From assembly GCF_014649875.1 (NCBI RefSeq), contig NZ_BMTW01000007.1, forward strand, positions 18,818 through 82,817: DNA of 64,000 nt, given 5' to 3'. Under the pieces are notes generated by a model. That model did not search any database and was not told where the DNA came from. It saw only the letters and a list, made by a program, of their open reading frames with translations. Positions 38,124 through 47,515 of the stretch are shown here, in pieces. The first letter of the stretch is position 1. Every line of letters begins with the position of its first letter. The stretch comes from Streptomyces rubiginosohelvolus. GTDB taxonomy: Bacteria; Actinomycetota; Actinomycetes; Streptomycetales; Streptomycetaceae. The translations under genes were made by a program, and so were the position numbers.

Positions 38124-40022
38124 ATGGACATCGGCACACAGGGCGCTGGAGCCCCCGCCGACCTCGCCTGGCTGCGTGGCCTGGACGCCTACACGATGGG
38201 CGCCTACCCGCAGGCCGAGGAGGAGTTCAGAGCCGCGGTGCGGTTCGATCCCGGCATGGCGGACGGCTGGCTCGGCCTCCACGCGCTGCGCATCGACACC
38301 ACCACGGCCCTGTTACGCATGTACCGGCACCGCGACCGCTTCGGCGAGCAGCGCGCCCGCCACCGCCGTACGCTCAACTCCTGGTACTGGCTGGGCTGGT
38401 GGGTGCAGCCGGTGCTGGAGAGCCCGCGCGATCTGCTGCTGGCGCACGCCTCGCACTGGCTGGACGGACGCCATGTGCCCGAGCTGGACCGGGCGTTGGC
38501 CGGTCTGCCGCCGGTGGACACGGACCCGCAGGTGCGGTTCCTGCACGCCTGCCGCTCGTATCTGGTCAAGGACTGGGAGCAGTTGGTGCGCTGCACCGAG
38601 CAGCTCGTCGACGATCCGATGCTGGGCATCGAGGCGGGTCTGTTCGGCGGGATGGCCCGGGTGCGGCTGGAGATGTTCGGGCAGGCGGAGCCGCTGCTGT
38701 CGGCCGCGCTGATGCGCTGTCGCAGCGAGCAGCCGCAGCGCAAGGAGCTGCGGTACTGGCTGGCGCGGGCCCATGAGGGCACCGGCCGCAGCGCCGCCGC
38801 CCTGCCGCTGTACCGGGCGGTGCACCGGGTGGACCCGGCGTTCATGGACACCTCCGCCCGGCTGGCGGCGCTCGTGGAGGGCGACGGGTTCGACGAGTCG
38901 GCGGATCTGGCCGCCGTGTCCCTGACCGGTTCCGGGGGCGCGGGGGCGGAGGCCCAGCCGGAGGGCGACGCGCTGCTCGGCACCGATCTGGCGGACGGGC
39001 GCGAGTCCTGGCCGGTGAGCGAGGCGGGGCTGCTCGGCGACGATCCGCTCCCCGGTCCGCCCGTTCCCGTCGAGGGGGCCCGGCGCACCAGGACCCGCAA
39101 GCCGCCGCCCTTCCCGGCCGGGCCCAGCGATCCGGTCCTGCTGGCCGAGGCGCTGGCGCAGCTGGAGCGGATGGTCGGCCTGGAGCCGGTCAAGCGGCAG
39201 GTCAAGGCGCTGTCGGCGCAGTTGAACATGGCCCGGCTGCGGGCCGAGCAGGGGCTGCCCGTGCAGCCGCCGAAGCGCCACTTCGTCTTCTCCGGGCCCT
39301 CCGGCACCGGCAAGACCACGGTGGCCCGCATCCTGGGCCGGGTCTTCTACGCCCTCGGGCTGCTCGGCGGCGATCATCTGGTCGAGGCCCAGCGCTCGGA
39401 TCTGGTCGGGGAGTTCCTGGGCCAGACGGCGGTGAAGGCGAACGAGCTGATCGACTCGGCGCTCGGCGGGGTGCTGTTCGTCGACGAGGCGTACAGCCTG
39501 GCCAACTCCGGTTACAGCAAGGGCGACGCGTACGGCGACGAGGCGTTGCAGGTGCTCCTCAAGCGGGCCGAGGACAACCGGGACCATCTCGTCGTCATCC
39601 TCGCGGGGTATCCGGAGGGCATGGACCGGCTGCTCGCCACCAACCCGGGGCTCTCCTCCCGGTTCACCACCCGGGTCGACTTCCCCAGCTACCGGCCGCT
39701 CGAACTCACCGCGATCGGCAGTGTCCTGGCCGCTGAGAACGACGACGTGTGGGACGAGGAGGCGGTGGACGAGCTGCGCTCCATCAGCGGCCATGTGGTG
39801 GACCAGGGGTGGATCGACGAGCTGGGCAACGGCCGTTTCCTGCGGACGCTGTACGAGAAGAGCTGCGCCTACCGTGATCTGCGGCTCTCCGGCTACGCGG
39901 GCGAGCTGACCCGGGAGGACCTGTCGACGCTGCGGCTGGCGGATCTGATGCAGGCCTACGGCGAAGTGCTGTCGGGGCGCGGTGCGGTGGGCCGGGGCAA
40001 GCAGGAGCCGGGCGCGGTGTGA
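38124..40022 (+). CDS. EccA-like AAA+ ATPase (CbxX/CfxQ family)
   Basis: The product is 632 aa from the ATG MDIGTQGAGAPADLA with GTGGGGGA upstream; a longer in-frame extension crosses a hairpin and is not credible. Residues 1-260 are TPR-like helical repeats (GLDAYTMGAYPQAEEEFRAAV, CRSYLVKDWEQLVRCTEQL). An acidic linker precedes a CbxX/CfxQ AAA domain from about 345. This has LERMVGLEPVKRQVKAL, Walker A FSGPSGTGKTTVAR (near residue 395), Walker B GVLFVDEAYSLANSGY (near 450), sensor-1 VVILAGYPEGMDRLL and an arginine finger region NPGLSSRF. TPR plus CbxX AAA at this length is the EccA layout of type VII secretion. No WXG100, EccB, EccC or EccD gene is nearby, so it is an orphan relative of unknown client. 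Confidence 0.88.
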   Translation: MDIGTQGAGAPADLAWLRGLDAYTMGAYPQAEEEFRAAVRFDPGMADGWLGLHALRIDTTTALLRMYRHRDRFGEQRARHRRTLNSWYWLGWWVQPVLESPRDLLLAHASHWLDGRHVPELDRALAGLPPVDTDPQVRFLHACRSYLVKDWEQLVRCTEQLVDDPMLGIEAGLFGGMARVRLEMFGQAEPLLSAALMRCRSEQPQRKELRYWLARAHEGTGRSAAALPLYRAVHRVDPAFMDTSARLAALVEGDGFDESADLAAVSLTGSGGAGAEAQPEGDALLGTDLADGRESWPVSEAGLLGDDPLPGPPVPVEGARRTRTRKPPPFPAGPSDPVLLAEALAQLERMVGLEPVKRQVKALSAQLNMARLRAEQGLPVQPPKRHFVFSGPSGTGKTTVARILGRVFYALGLLGGDHLVEAQRSDLVGEFLGQTAVKANELIDSALGGVLFVDEAYSLANSGYSKGDAYGDEALQVLLKRAEDNRDHLVVILAGYPEGMDRLLATNPGLSSRFTTRVDFPSYRPLELTAIGSVLAAENDDVWDEEAVDELRSISGHVVDQGWIDELGNGRFLRTLYEKSCAYRDLRLSGYAGELTREDLSTLRLADLMQAYGEVLSGRGAVGRGKQEPGAV

Positions 40023-40066
40023 GGGCCGGGCCGGGAGCGTTCGCTCCCGGCCCGGCCCTCACACCG
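40015..40066. terminator. Terminator overlapping the AAA ATPase stop codon
   Basis: Perfect 25-bp GC-rich arms (40015-40039 and 40042-40066) with a 2-base centre. The left arm contains the TGA of the AAA gene at 40020-40022. It separates this gene from the convergent CBS gene. Confidence 0.88.
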
Positions 40067-40087
40067 GCTCAGCGCACGAAGGCCGTC

Positions 40088-41194
40088 TCAGTGCACCAGG
40101 GCCCCGGAAGGCGGCCGTCCCGGTGTCCCGGGGACGTCCACCGTACGGCGGGGCACGGACACCACCCGGTGGGCCGGGTCGCGTACCTCCCCCACCAGCG
40201 TCTCCAGCACGTCCTCCATCGCGACCAGGCCGAGGACCCGGCCCGATCCGTCGGCGACCTGGGCCAGGTGCGTCGCGGCGCGGCGCATCACGGTCAGGGC
40301 GTCGTCCAGCGGGAGTTCGGCCCGTACGGTCGCCATCGGACGCCAGATCTGCTGCGGGACCGCGCGGTCGGCGTCCTCCAGCTCCAGGACGTCCTTGACG
40401 TGGAGGTAGCCCATGAAGGGGCCGCCGCCCTCAGCGCAGACCGGGAAGCGGGAGAAGCCGGTGCGTACCGTCAGCTCCTCGATCCGGCGCGGGGTCACCG
40501 ACGGGTCGACGGTGACCAGGGACGCCCGCTCCAGCAGGACGTCCGCGACGGGCCTGCTGCCCAGTTCGAGGGCGTCCTCCAGGCGCGTCGCCGCCTCCGG
40601 TCCGAGGAGGCCGGCCTGTCCGGAGTCCTCGACCAGCCGGTTGAGCTGCTGACTGGTGAAGACGGCCTCCACCTCGTCCTTCGGCTCGACGCCGAAGAGC
40701 CGCAGCACCAGACCGGCGCAGGCGCCGAGCGCGGTGGTGACCGGGCGGCAGAGCCGGGCGAAGGCGACCAGGCCGGGGCTCAGCCACAGCGCGGTCCGCT
40801 CGGGCGCCGCCATCGCGAGGTTCTTCGGGACCATCTCGCCGATGACCAGGTGCAGGACGACCACGGACAGCAGCGCGAGGGCGAAGCCGAGGGGGTGGAC
40901 GAGCCCGTCGGGGACGTGCGCCGCGTGGAAGACCGGCTCCAGGAGGTGGGCGACGGTCGGCTCGGCGACGGCTCCGAGGGTGAGCGAGCAGACGGTGATG
41001 CCGAACTGGGCGGCGGCCATCATCTGCGGCAGGTTCTCCAGGCCGTGCAGGACGGTGCGGGCCCGGCCGGACCCCTTCGCGGCCAGCGGTTCGATCTGGC
41101 TGCGGCGGACCGAGACAAGGGCGAACTCCGCGCCGACGAAGAAGCCGTTCGCCAGCACGAGGAGGGCGGCGAGGAGGAGTTGGAGCAGGCTCAT
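40088..41194 (-). CDS. CNNM/CBS-domain membrane protein (second of a pair)
   Basis: The product is 368 aa from the ATG MSLLQLLLAALLVLANGFFV, which overlaps the previous gene's stop by 4 bp (ATGA). Residues 1-170 are the CNNM (DUF21) membrane domain with about four helices and the motifs ANGFFVGAEFALVSVRRSQ and IGEMVPKNLAMAAPER. Residues 195-320 are a CBS pair (ADVLLERASLVTVDPS, GYLHVKDVLELEDADRAVP). The C-terminal CorC_HlyC transporter-associated domain is missing, unlike in the upstream partner. The family acts in Mg2+ (or Na+/Mg2+) efflux and tolerance; the old name hemolysin is not informative. Coupled translation suggests a heteromer with its partner. Confidence 0.88.
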   Translation of the reverse strand: MSLLQLLLAALLVLANGFFVGAEFALVSVRRSQIEPLAAKGSGRARTVLHGLENLPQMMAAAQFGITVCSLTLGAVAEPTVAHLLEPVFHAAHVPDGLVHPLGFALALLSVVVLHLVIGEMVPKNLAMAAPERTALWLSPGLVAFARLCRPVTTALGACAGLVLRLFGVEPKDEVEAVFTSQQLNRLVEDSGQAGLLGPEAATRLEDALELGSRPVADVLLERASLVTVDPSVTPRRIEELTVRTGFSRFPVCAEGGGPFMGYLHVKDVLELEDADRAVPQQIWRPMATVRAELPLDDALTVMRRAATHLAQVADGSGRVLGLVAMEDVLETLVGEVRDPAHRVVSVPRRTVDVPGTPGRPPSGALVH

Positions 41195-42549
41195 CGCGCG
41201 GCCTCCAGCAGCCCCGGTGCGGCCGGTTCCGGCAGCGGGTCGCCCGTCCGGGTGAACCGGACGCGTTCGGCGCGGTTGTGGCCGACCTGGCGGACGGTGA
41301 TCCGCCAGCCGGGGAGTTCGGCCCGGTCGCCGGGGGCGGGGATGCGGCCGAGGAGTTCCGCGACGAGCCCGGCGACGGTCTCGTACGGTCCGTCGGGGAC
41401 GTCCAGGCCGCTGCGGCGCAGGGTGTGGACCCGGCAGCTGCCCTCGGCGTCCCACGCGGGGCGGCCGTCCTCGGCGGTGGCGGCGGTCAGCTCGGGGCGG
41501 CCGTCCCCTTCGGCGTCGTGCTCGTCGCGGACCTCGCCGACGAGCTCCTCGATGATGTCCTCCAGCGTGACGACACCGGCGGTGCCGCCGTACTCGTCGA
41601 CGACCACGGCTATCGGCTGTTCGTGGCGCAGCCGCCGCAGCAGGTGTTCCACCGGCAGGGTGCCGGGCACCAGGAGCGGGGCGACGGCGATCCGGCCGGC
41701 CGGGGTGCGCAGGCGCTCGTGGGCGGGGACGGCGAGGGCGTCCTTGAGGTGGACCATGCCGATGACCTCGTCGATGCGGTCCCGGTAGACCGGGAAGCGG
41801 GAGAGGCCGGTGGCGCGGGTGAGGTTGAGGACGTCCTCGGCGGTGGCGGAGGAGTGCAGGGCGCTGACCTTCACCCGGGGGGTCATGACGTGCTGGGCGG
41901 TGAGTCCGGCCAGCGAGAGGGTCCGGACGAAGAGGTCGGCGGTGTCCTGTTCCAGGGCCCCGGCCTCGGCGGAGTGCCGGGCGAGGGAGACCAGTTCGCC
42001 CGGGGTGCGGGCGGAGGCCAGTTCGTCGGTGGGCTCGACCCCGAAGAGGCGGACCAGCCGGTTGGCCAGGGCGTTGAGGAGGGTGATGGCCGGTCGCAGG
42101 AGGGCCGCGAAGCGGGCCTGCGGTCCGGCGACGAAGCGGGCCACCTGGAGCGGCCGGGAGACCGCCCAGTTCTTCGGCACGAGTTCACCGACGATCATCT
42201 GGACGGCGGAGGCCAGCAGCATCCCGACGGCGACCGCGACACCGGAGACGGCCCCCGCGGGCAGTCCGGTGGCCGTGAGCGGTCCGGCGAGCAGCTGGGC
42301 GAGGGCCGGTTCGGCGAGCATGCCCACCACCAGGGAGGTGATGGTGATGCCGAGCTGGGTGCCGGAGAGCTGGAAGGAGAGTTCGCGCAGGGCGCGGACG
42401 ACGGTACGGGCCCGTCGGTCGCCCTCGGCGGCGGCTCGTTCGGCGTCCGGCCGGTCCACGGTGACGAGCCCGAATTCGGCTGCCACGAAGAAGCCGTTGG
42501 CGAGGATGAGGAGGAAGGCCGCCGCGAGGAGCAGCAGGGGGGTGGTCAT
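41191..42549 (-). CDS. CNNM/CBS/CorC_HlyC-domain membrane protein (first of a pair)
   Basis: The product is 452 aa. The N-terminal CNNM domain has about four helices, with LLILANGFFVAAEFGLVTVDR at the start and IVGELVPKNWAVSRPLQVAR near residue 125. A CBS pair spans about 205-330 (AQHVMTPRVKVSALHS, GMVHLKDALAVPAHERL) and contains AVVVDEYGGTAGVVTLEDIIEELVGEVRDE, the classic CorC signature. The C-terminal CorC_HlyC domain (residues about 350-440) ends the protein. It is followed by the shorter partner with a 4-bp overlap. Function by family is divalent-cation export or resistance in the cytoplasmic membrane. Upstream are 191 bp free of genes. Confidence 0.9.
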   Translation of the reverse strand: MTTPLLLLAAAFLLILANGFFVAAEFGLVTVDRPDAERAAAEGDRRARTVVRALRELSFQLSGTQLGITITSLVVGMLAEPALAQLLAGPLTATGLPAGAVSGVAVAVGMLLASAVQMIVGELVPKNWAVSRPLQVARFVAGPQARFAALLRPAITLLNALANRLVRLFGVEPTDELASARTPGELVSLARHSAEAGALEQDTADLFVRTLSLAGLTAQHVMTPRVKVSALHSSATAEDVLNLTRATGLSRFPVYRDRIDEVIGMVHLKDALAVPAHERLRTPAGRIAVAPLLVPGTLPVEHLLRRLRHEQPIAVVVDEYGGTAGVVTLEDIIEELVGEVRDEHDAEGDGRPELTAATAEDGRPAWDAEGSCRVHTLRRSGLDVPDGPYETVAGLVAELLGRIPAPGDRAELPGWRITVRQVGHNRAERVRFTRTGDPLPEPAAPGLLEAAR

Positions 42550-42740
42550 GAGGCCGCCGCCTCCGAGGAAGGGGCGGCGCAGGTACTACCGGACGATCCG
42601 TCCATTGCTGGAGGGAGTCACTCCTTGGGTCGCAGGAAGAACCCCGCGGGCCCGGTGGGGCCGTGGTACGGGCGGGGCGGGGCGCACGGGGCGCCGCCGC
42701 CCACCAGAGTAGACAAGAAGGCCCCGTGCCGGGCAGCGGC

Positions 42741-43208
42741 TCAGCCGCCGGCGGGAGTGTCGTCGCCGCCGCCGCGCGCCTCGGCGAGGGAGCGCAGGGC
42801 GCGGGCGTCGCGGATGGCCTGCTCCTTGGCCAGACCGGGCTGGATGCCGAGGGCGGGCAGGCTGGTGCCGTCGCTGAGGTCGAGGAAGACCCAGGGGTCG
42901 CCGGAGCGCAGGTTGACGCGGAGGATCTCCTCCCAGGCCAGCCTGCGGGTCCGGGTGAGGTTGACGACGGTGACCCCGGTGTCGTCGGCGGCGACCCGGG
43001 GCCTGCTGAGCAGGGCCAGGACGCCGAAGAACAGCGCGGCGACGAAGACGAAGCTGGCCCGCTCCCCCGGGTTGAGCCGCTCCAGCATCAGCGCGACGAC
43101 GGTGATGACGAGGAACATCGCCAGGCCCACGCTCAGCAGGACCACCCGGGTGAGGGTGGGCCGGAAGGTGACCGGCAGGGTGGGGAGTTCGGGCCTGGGC
43201 GCGGACAT
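42741..43208 (-). CDS. PH-domain (bacterial, DUF) membrane protein
   Basis: The product is 155 aa. Two membrane helices (TRVVLLSVGLAMFLVITVVALML, ASFVFVAALFFGVLALLS) are followed by a small bacterial PH-like domain (VAADDTGVTVVNLTRTRRLAWEEILRVNLRSG, WVFLDLSDGTSLPALGIQ). The RxAWEEI strand pair is typical of the actinobacterial PH proteins coded next to rib or his genes. It starts 38 bp after the hisG stop, same strand, and is probably the last gene of the rib-his transcript. Function is unknown. Confidence 0.8.
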   Translation of the reverse strand: MSAPRPELPTLPVTFRPTLTRVVLLSVGLAMFLVITVVALMLERLNPGERASFVFVAALFFGVLALLSRPRVAADDTGVTVVNLTRTRRLAWEEILRVNLRSGDPWVFLDLSDGTSLPALGIQPGLAKEQAIRDARALRSLAEARGGGDDTPAGG

Positions 43209-43246
43209 CGGGGTCTTCTCTCGGGAGGTGCGGGCGGCCGGGGCCG

Positions 43247-44095
43247 TCAGAGGCGGCAGGCGTGGATGGCCGTGGTGAGGATGGCGCGGGCGCCGAGCTC
43301 GTACAGGTCGTCCATGATCCGCTGGGCCTCCTTGGCGGCGACCATGGAGCGGACGGCGACCCAGCCCTCGTGGTGCAGCGGGGAGATGGTCGGCGACTCC
43401 AGGCCCGGGGTGAGGGCGACGGCGCGCTCCAGGTGCTCGACGCGGCAGTCGTAGTCCATCATCACGTAGGACCGGGCGACCAGGACGCCCTGGAGGCGGC
43501 GGAGGAACTGCTGCACCTTGGGGTCGTCGGCGGGGGCGCCGGTGCGGCGGATCACCACGGCTTCCGACTTCATGATCGGCTCGCCGATGATCTCCAGGCC
43601 CGCGTTGCGCATGCTGGTGCCGGTCTCGACGACGTCGGCGATGATCTGGGCGACGCCGAGCTCGATGGCGGTCTCGACGGCGCCGTCGAGGTGCACGACG
43701 GAGGCGTCGACGCCCTCGTCGGCCAGGTGCTTGGCGACGATGCCCTCGTAGGACGTGGCGATCGTCATGCCGGTGAAGTCCTTGGGGCCGGTGGCCGTGC
43801 CGGGCTTCGTGGCGTAGCGGAAGGTGGAGCGGGCGAAGCCGAGCTGGAGGATCTCCTCGGCGTCCGCCCCCGAGTCCAGCAGCAGGTCGCGTCCGGTGAT
43901 GCCGATGTCCAGCTTGCCGGAACTGACGTAGATCGCGATGTCGCGCGGCCGCAGGTAGAAGAACTCGACCTCGTTCGTCGGGTCGACGAGGACCAGTTCC
44001 TTCGACTCCTTGCGCTGCCGGTAGCCCGCCTCATGGAGCATCGCCATCGCAGGCCCGGAGATTGCACCCTTGTTGGGGACGGCGATGCGCAGCAT
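43247..44095 (-). CDS. hisG: ATP phosphoribosyltransferase HisG (long form)
   Basis: The product is 282 aa with the long-form layout. Catalytic lobes (residues 1-205) begin LRIAVPNKGAISGPAMAMLHEAGY, with DIAIYVSSGKLDIGITGRDLL and the phosphoribosyl pyrophosphate loop ADVVETGTSMRNAGL. A C-terminal ACT-like regulatory domain (about 210-282) ends MDDLYELGARAILTTAIHACRL. The enzyme condenses ATP with PRPP, the first step of histidine synthesis, and the ACT domain mediates histidine feedback. It lies 50 bp after hisE. Confidence 0.97.
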   Translation of the reverse strand: MLRIAVPNKGAISGPAMAMLHEAGYRQRKESKELVLVDPTNEVEFFYLRPRDIAIYVSSGKLDIGITGRDLLLDSGADAEEILQLGFARSTFRYATKPGTATGPKDFTGMTIATSYEGIVAKHLADEGVDASVVHLDGAVETAIELGVAQIIADVVETGTSMRNAGLEIIGEPIMKSEAVVIRRTGAPADDPKVQQFLRRLQGVLVARSYVMMDYDCRVEHLERAVALTPGLESPTISPLHHEGWVAVRSMVAAKEAQRIMDDLYELGARAILTTAIHACRL

Positions 44096-44145
44096 GAGGT
44101 CAGGTTTCCTTTGTGCGAAGGGGTTGTGGGACGGGCGGGGTGTGC

Positions 44146-44418
44146 TCAGAGATGGGCGTAGACGTCGTCGAGCGAGATCCCGCGGGCGACCATCATCACC
44201 TGGACGTGGTACAGCAGCTGGGAGATCTCCTCGGCGGCGGCTTCCTTGCCCTCGTACTCGGCGGCCATCCAGACCTCGGCGGCCTCCTCGACGACCTTCT
44301 TGCCGATGGCATGGACGCCCTTGTCCACCAGTTCGGCGGTGCGGGAGGTCGCGGGGTCGCCCTCGGCGGCCTTGAGCTGGAGCTCGGTGAAGAGCTCTTC
44401 GAAGGTTTTGTTGGCCAT
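44146..44418 (-). CDS. hisE: Phosphoribosyl-ATP pyrophosphohydrolase HisE
   Basis: The product is 90 aa from the ATG MANKTFEELFTELQ. It is an all-alpha MazG-fold enzyme with KKVVEEAAEVWMAAEY (the metal-binding E-x-x-E) and the closing EEISQLLYHVQVMMVARGISLDDVY helix. It removes pyrophosphate from phosphoribosyl-ATP, the second histidine step, and sits directly before hisG. HisI (cyclohydrolase) is a separate gene elsewhere. It starts 35 bp after ribH, so it probably shares the rib transcript. Confidence 0.97.
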   Translation of the reverse strand: MANKTFEELFTELQLKAAEGDPATSRTAELVDKGVHAIGKKVVEEAAEVWMAAEYEGKEAAAEEISQLLYHVQVMMVARGISLDDVYAHL

Positions 44419-44453
44419 GATGGTCCTCAGAATACGGGGTCGCCGGGGCGCAC

Positions 44454-44939
44454 TCAGCGCCAGGGTTCGCTGACGGTCCGCAGCGTGGCCGCGGTGGCGA
44501 CGGCCGCGGTGACCGCTTCGTGCCCCTTGTCCTCGTTGGACCCTTCGAGGCCGGCCCGGTCGAGCGCCTGCTCCTCGGTGTCGCAGGTCAGTACGCCGAA
44601 GCCGACGGGAACACCGGTGTCCACGGTGACCTGGGTGAGGCCGAGGGTGACGCCCTGGGAGACGTACTCGAAGTGTGGGGTGCCGCCGCGGATGACCACG
44701 CCGAGGGCGACGATCGCGTCGTAGCCGCGTCCGGCGAGCACCTTGGCGACGACGGGCAGCTCGAAGGAGCCGGGGACCCGGAGCAGGGTCGGCTCGTCGA
44801 TGCCCAGCTCGTGCAGGGCGCGCAGCGCGCCGTCGACGAGTCCGTCCATGACCTTCTCGTGCCACTGGGCCGCGATCACGGCCACGCGCAGGTCGCCGCA
44901 GTTGCGTACGGACAGTTCGGGTGCACCCTTGCCGCTCAT
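44454..44939 (-). CDS. ribH: 6,7-dimethyl-8-ribityllumazine synthase RibH
   Basis: The product is 161 aa with the full lumazine synthase pattern: [20 protein letters not shown], the Phe-stacking [39 protein letters not shown] with the catalytic His, and [22 protein letters not shown]. The C-terminus NKGHEA-type region reads [15 protein letters not shown]. It joins 5-amino-6-ribitylamino-uracil with dihydroxybutanone phosphate, forming icosahedral or pentameric shells. It starts 31 bp after ribBA. Confidence 0.97.
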
Positions 44940-44970
44940 GTTTCTCCTGTTGCTGGTGACGAGGTGTTCG

Positions 44971-46265
<1,295 letters not shown>

Positions 46266-46269
<4 letters not shown>

Positions 46270-46910
46270 GCCGTGGCTCCTTCCAGAGCGGGTGTCCGCG
46301 TACGCAGCCACCAGTCGCGCATGCCCCACAGGACGAGGGCGCCGTAGATGATGTAGACGAAGCCGGAGAAGGCGAAGCCGTTGGCGAAGTTCAGCGGGAC
46401 GCCGACCAGGTCGACCAGCAGCCAGGCGAACCAGAACTCGACCATGCCCTTGGCCTGGGCGTACATCGCGACGACGGTGCCGACGAAGATGTACGCGTCC
46501 GGCCACGGGTCCCAGGAGAGCGACGGGAAGGCGGTGAACAGGCCGCCCACGGCGAGGGTGCCGATGGCGGCGGCGCCGATCAGCACGCCGCGCTCGCGCC
46601 AGGTGGCGAAGCGGACGGCGATGGAGCCGTCCTGGGCCTGCTGCCTGCCCCGGTTCCAGGACCACCAGCCCCACAGGGCGACGACGATGACGACCAGCTG
46701 CTTGCCCGCGCTGCCGGAGAGGTGTGCGGAGGCGAAGGCGACCAGGAGGATGGCGCCGGAGAGCAGTTGGGCGGGCCAGGTCCAGATGGAGCGCCGCCAG
46801 CCGAGGGCCAGGGCGATCAGGCCGATGATGTTGCCGATCATGTCCGACCACTTGATGTGCTGGCCGAACACGGTGAAGGCCTCGGAGTTGAGCCAGGACG
46901 CGGCGTTCAT
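46266..46910 (-). CDS. pnuX: PnuC-family vitamin transporter (PnuX, riboflavin type)
   Basis: The product is 214 aa with about seven membrane segments, among them MIGNIIGLIALALGWR, WTWPAQLLSGAILLVAFAS, LVVIVVALWGWWSWNRG and AYIFVGTVVAMYAQAKGMVEFWFAWLLVDLVG. The WxW-x-x-R motifs mark PnuC. PnuC proper carries nicotinamide riboside. The actinobacterial branch that sits inside FMN-riboswitch operons carries riboflavin and is called PnuX. The context here, between ribE and ribBA with 4-bp overlaps on both sides, makes riboflavin uptake the best assignment. Confidence 0.9.
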
Positions 46911-47515
46911 CGCGGGTCCTGTCCGGCCCGGTCGCCGAGCATCCGCTCGACGTACTTGGCGATGACGTCCACTTCCAGGTTGACCGGGTCACCGGGCTGC
47001 TTGTGGCCGAGCGTGGTCAGGGCGAGGGTGGTGGGGATGAGGCTGATGGTGAAGAAGTCGGCCGCCGCGTCCACCACGGTCAGGCTGACGCCGTCGACGG
47101 TGATGGAGCCCTTCTCCACGACGTACCGGGTCAGCTCGGGCGGCAGGGAGACCTTGACGATCTCCCAGTGCTCGGAGGGGGTGCGCTCCAGGATGGTGCC
47201 GGTGCCGTCCACATGGCCCTGGACGAGGTGTCCGCCGAGCCGGCCGCCGAGCGCCATCGGGCGCTCCAGGTTGACCCGGGAGCCGGGGGCGAGCGCGCCG
47301 AGGCTGGAGCGCTTCAGCGTCTCGGCCATCACGTCGGCGGTGAACTCACCGTCGCCGGTGTCCACGACGGTGAGGCAGACGCCGTTCACCGCGATGGAGT
47401 CGCCGTGCTTCGCGCCCTCGGTGACGAGGGGGCCGCGCAGCCGGAAGCGGGAGGCGTCGGCCAGCTGCTCGACGGCGGTGACCTCACCCAGTTCTTCGAC
47501 AATTCCGGTGAACAC
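46907..47515 (-). CDS. ribE: Riboflavin synthase alpha subunit RibE
   Basis: The product is 202 aa, starting at a GTG directly after the ribD stop (TGA then GTG). It has the two lumazine-binding repeats: MFTGIVEELGEVTAVEQ with GDSIAVNGVCLTVVD, and VQGHVDGTGTILERTP with KGSITVDGVSLTVVD. Homotrimers dismutate two 6,7-dimethyl-8-ribityllumazine to riboflavin and the pyrimidine precursor. It overlaps pnuX by 4 bp. Some systems name this gene ribC. Confidence 0.97.
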   Translation of the reverse strand: MFTGIVEELGEVTAVEQLADASRFRLRGPLVTEGAKHGDSIAVNGVCLTVVDTGDGEFTADVMAETLKRSSLGALAPGSRVNLERPMALGGRLGGHLVQGHVDGTGTILERTPSEHWEIVKVSLPPELTRYVVEKGSITVDGVSLTVVDAAADFFTISLIPTTLALTTLGHKQPGDPVNLEVDVIAKYVERMLGDRAGQDPR

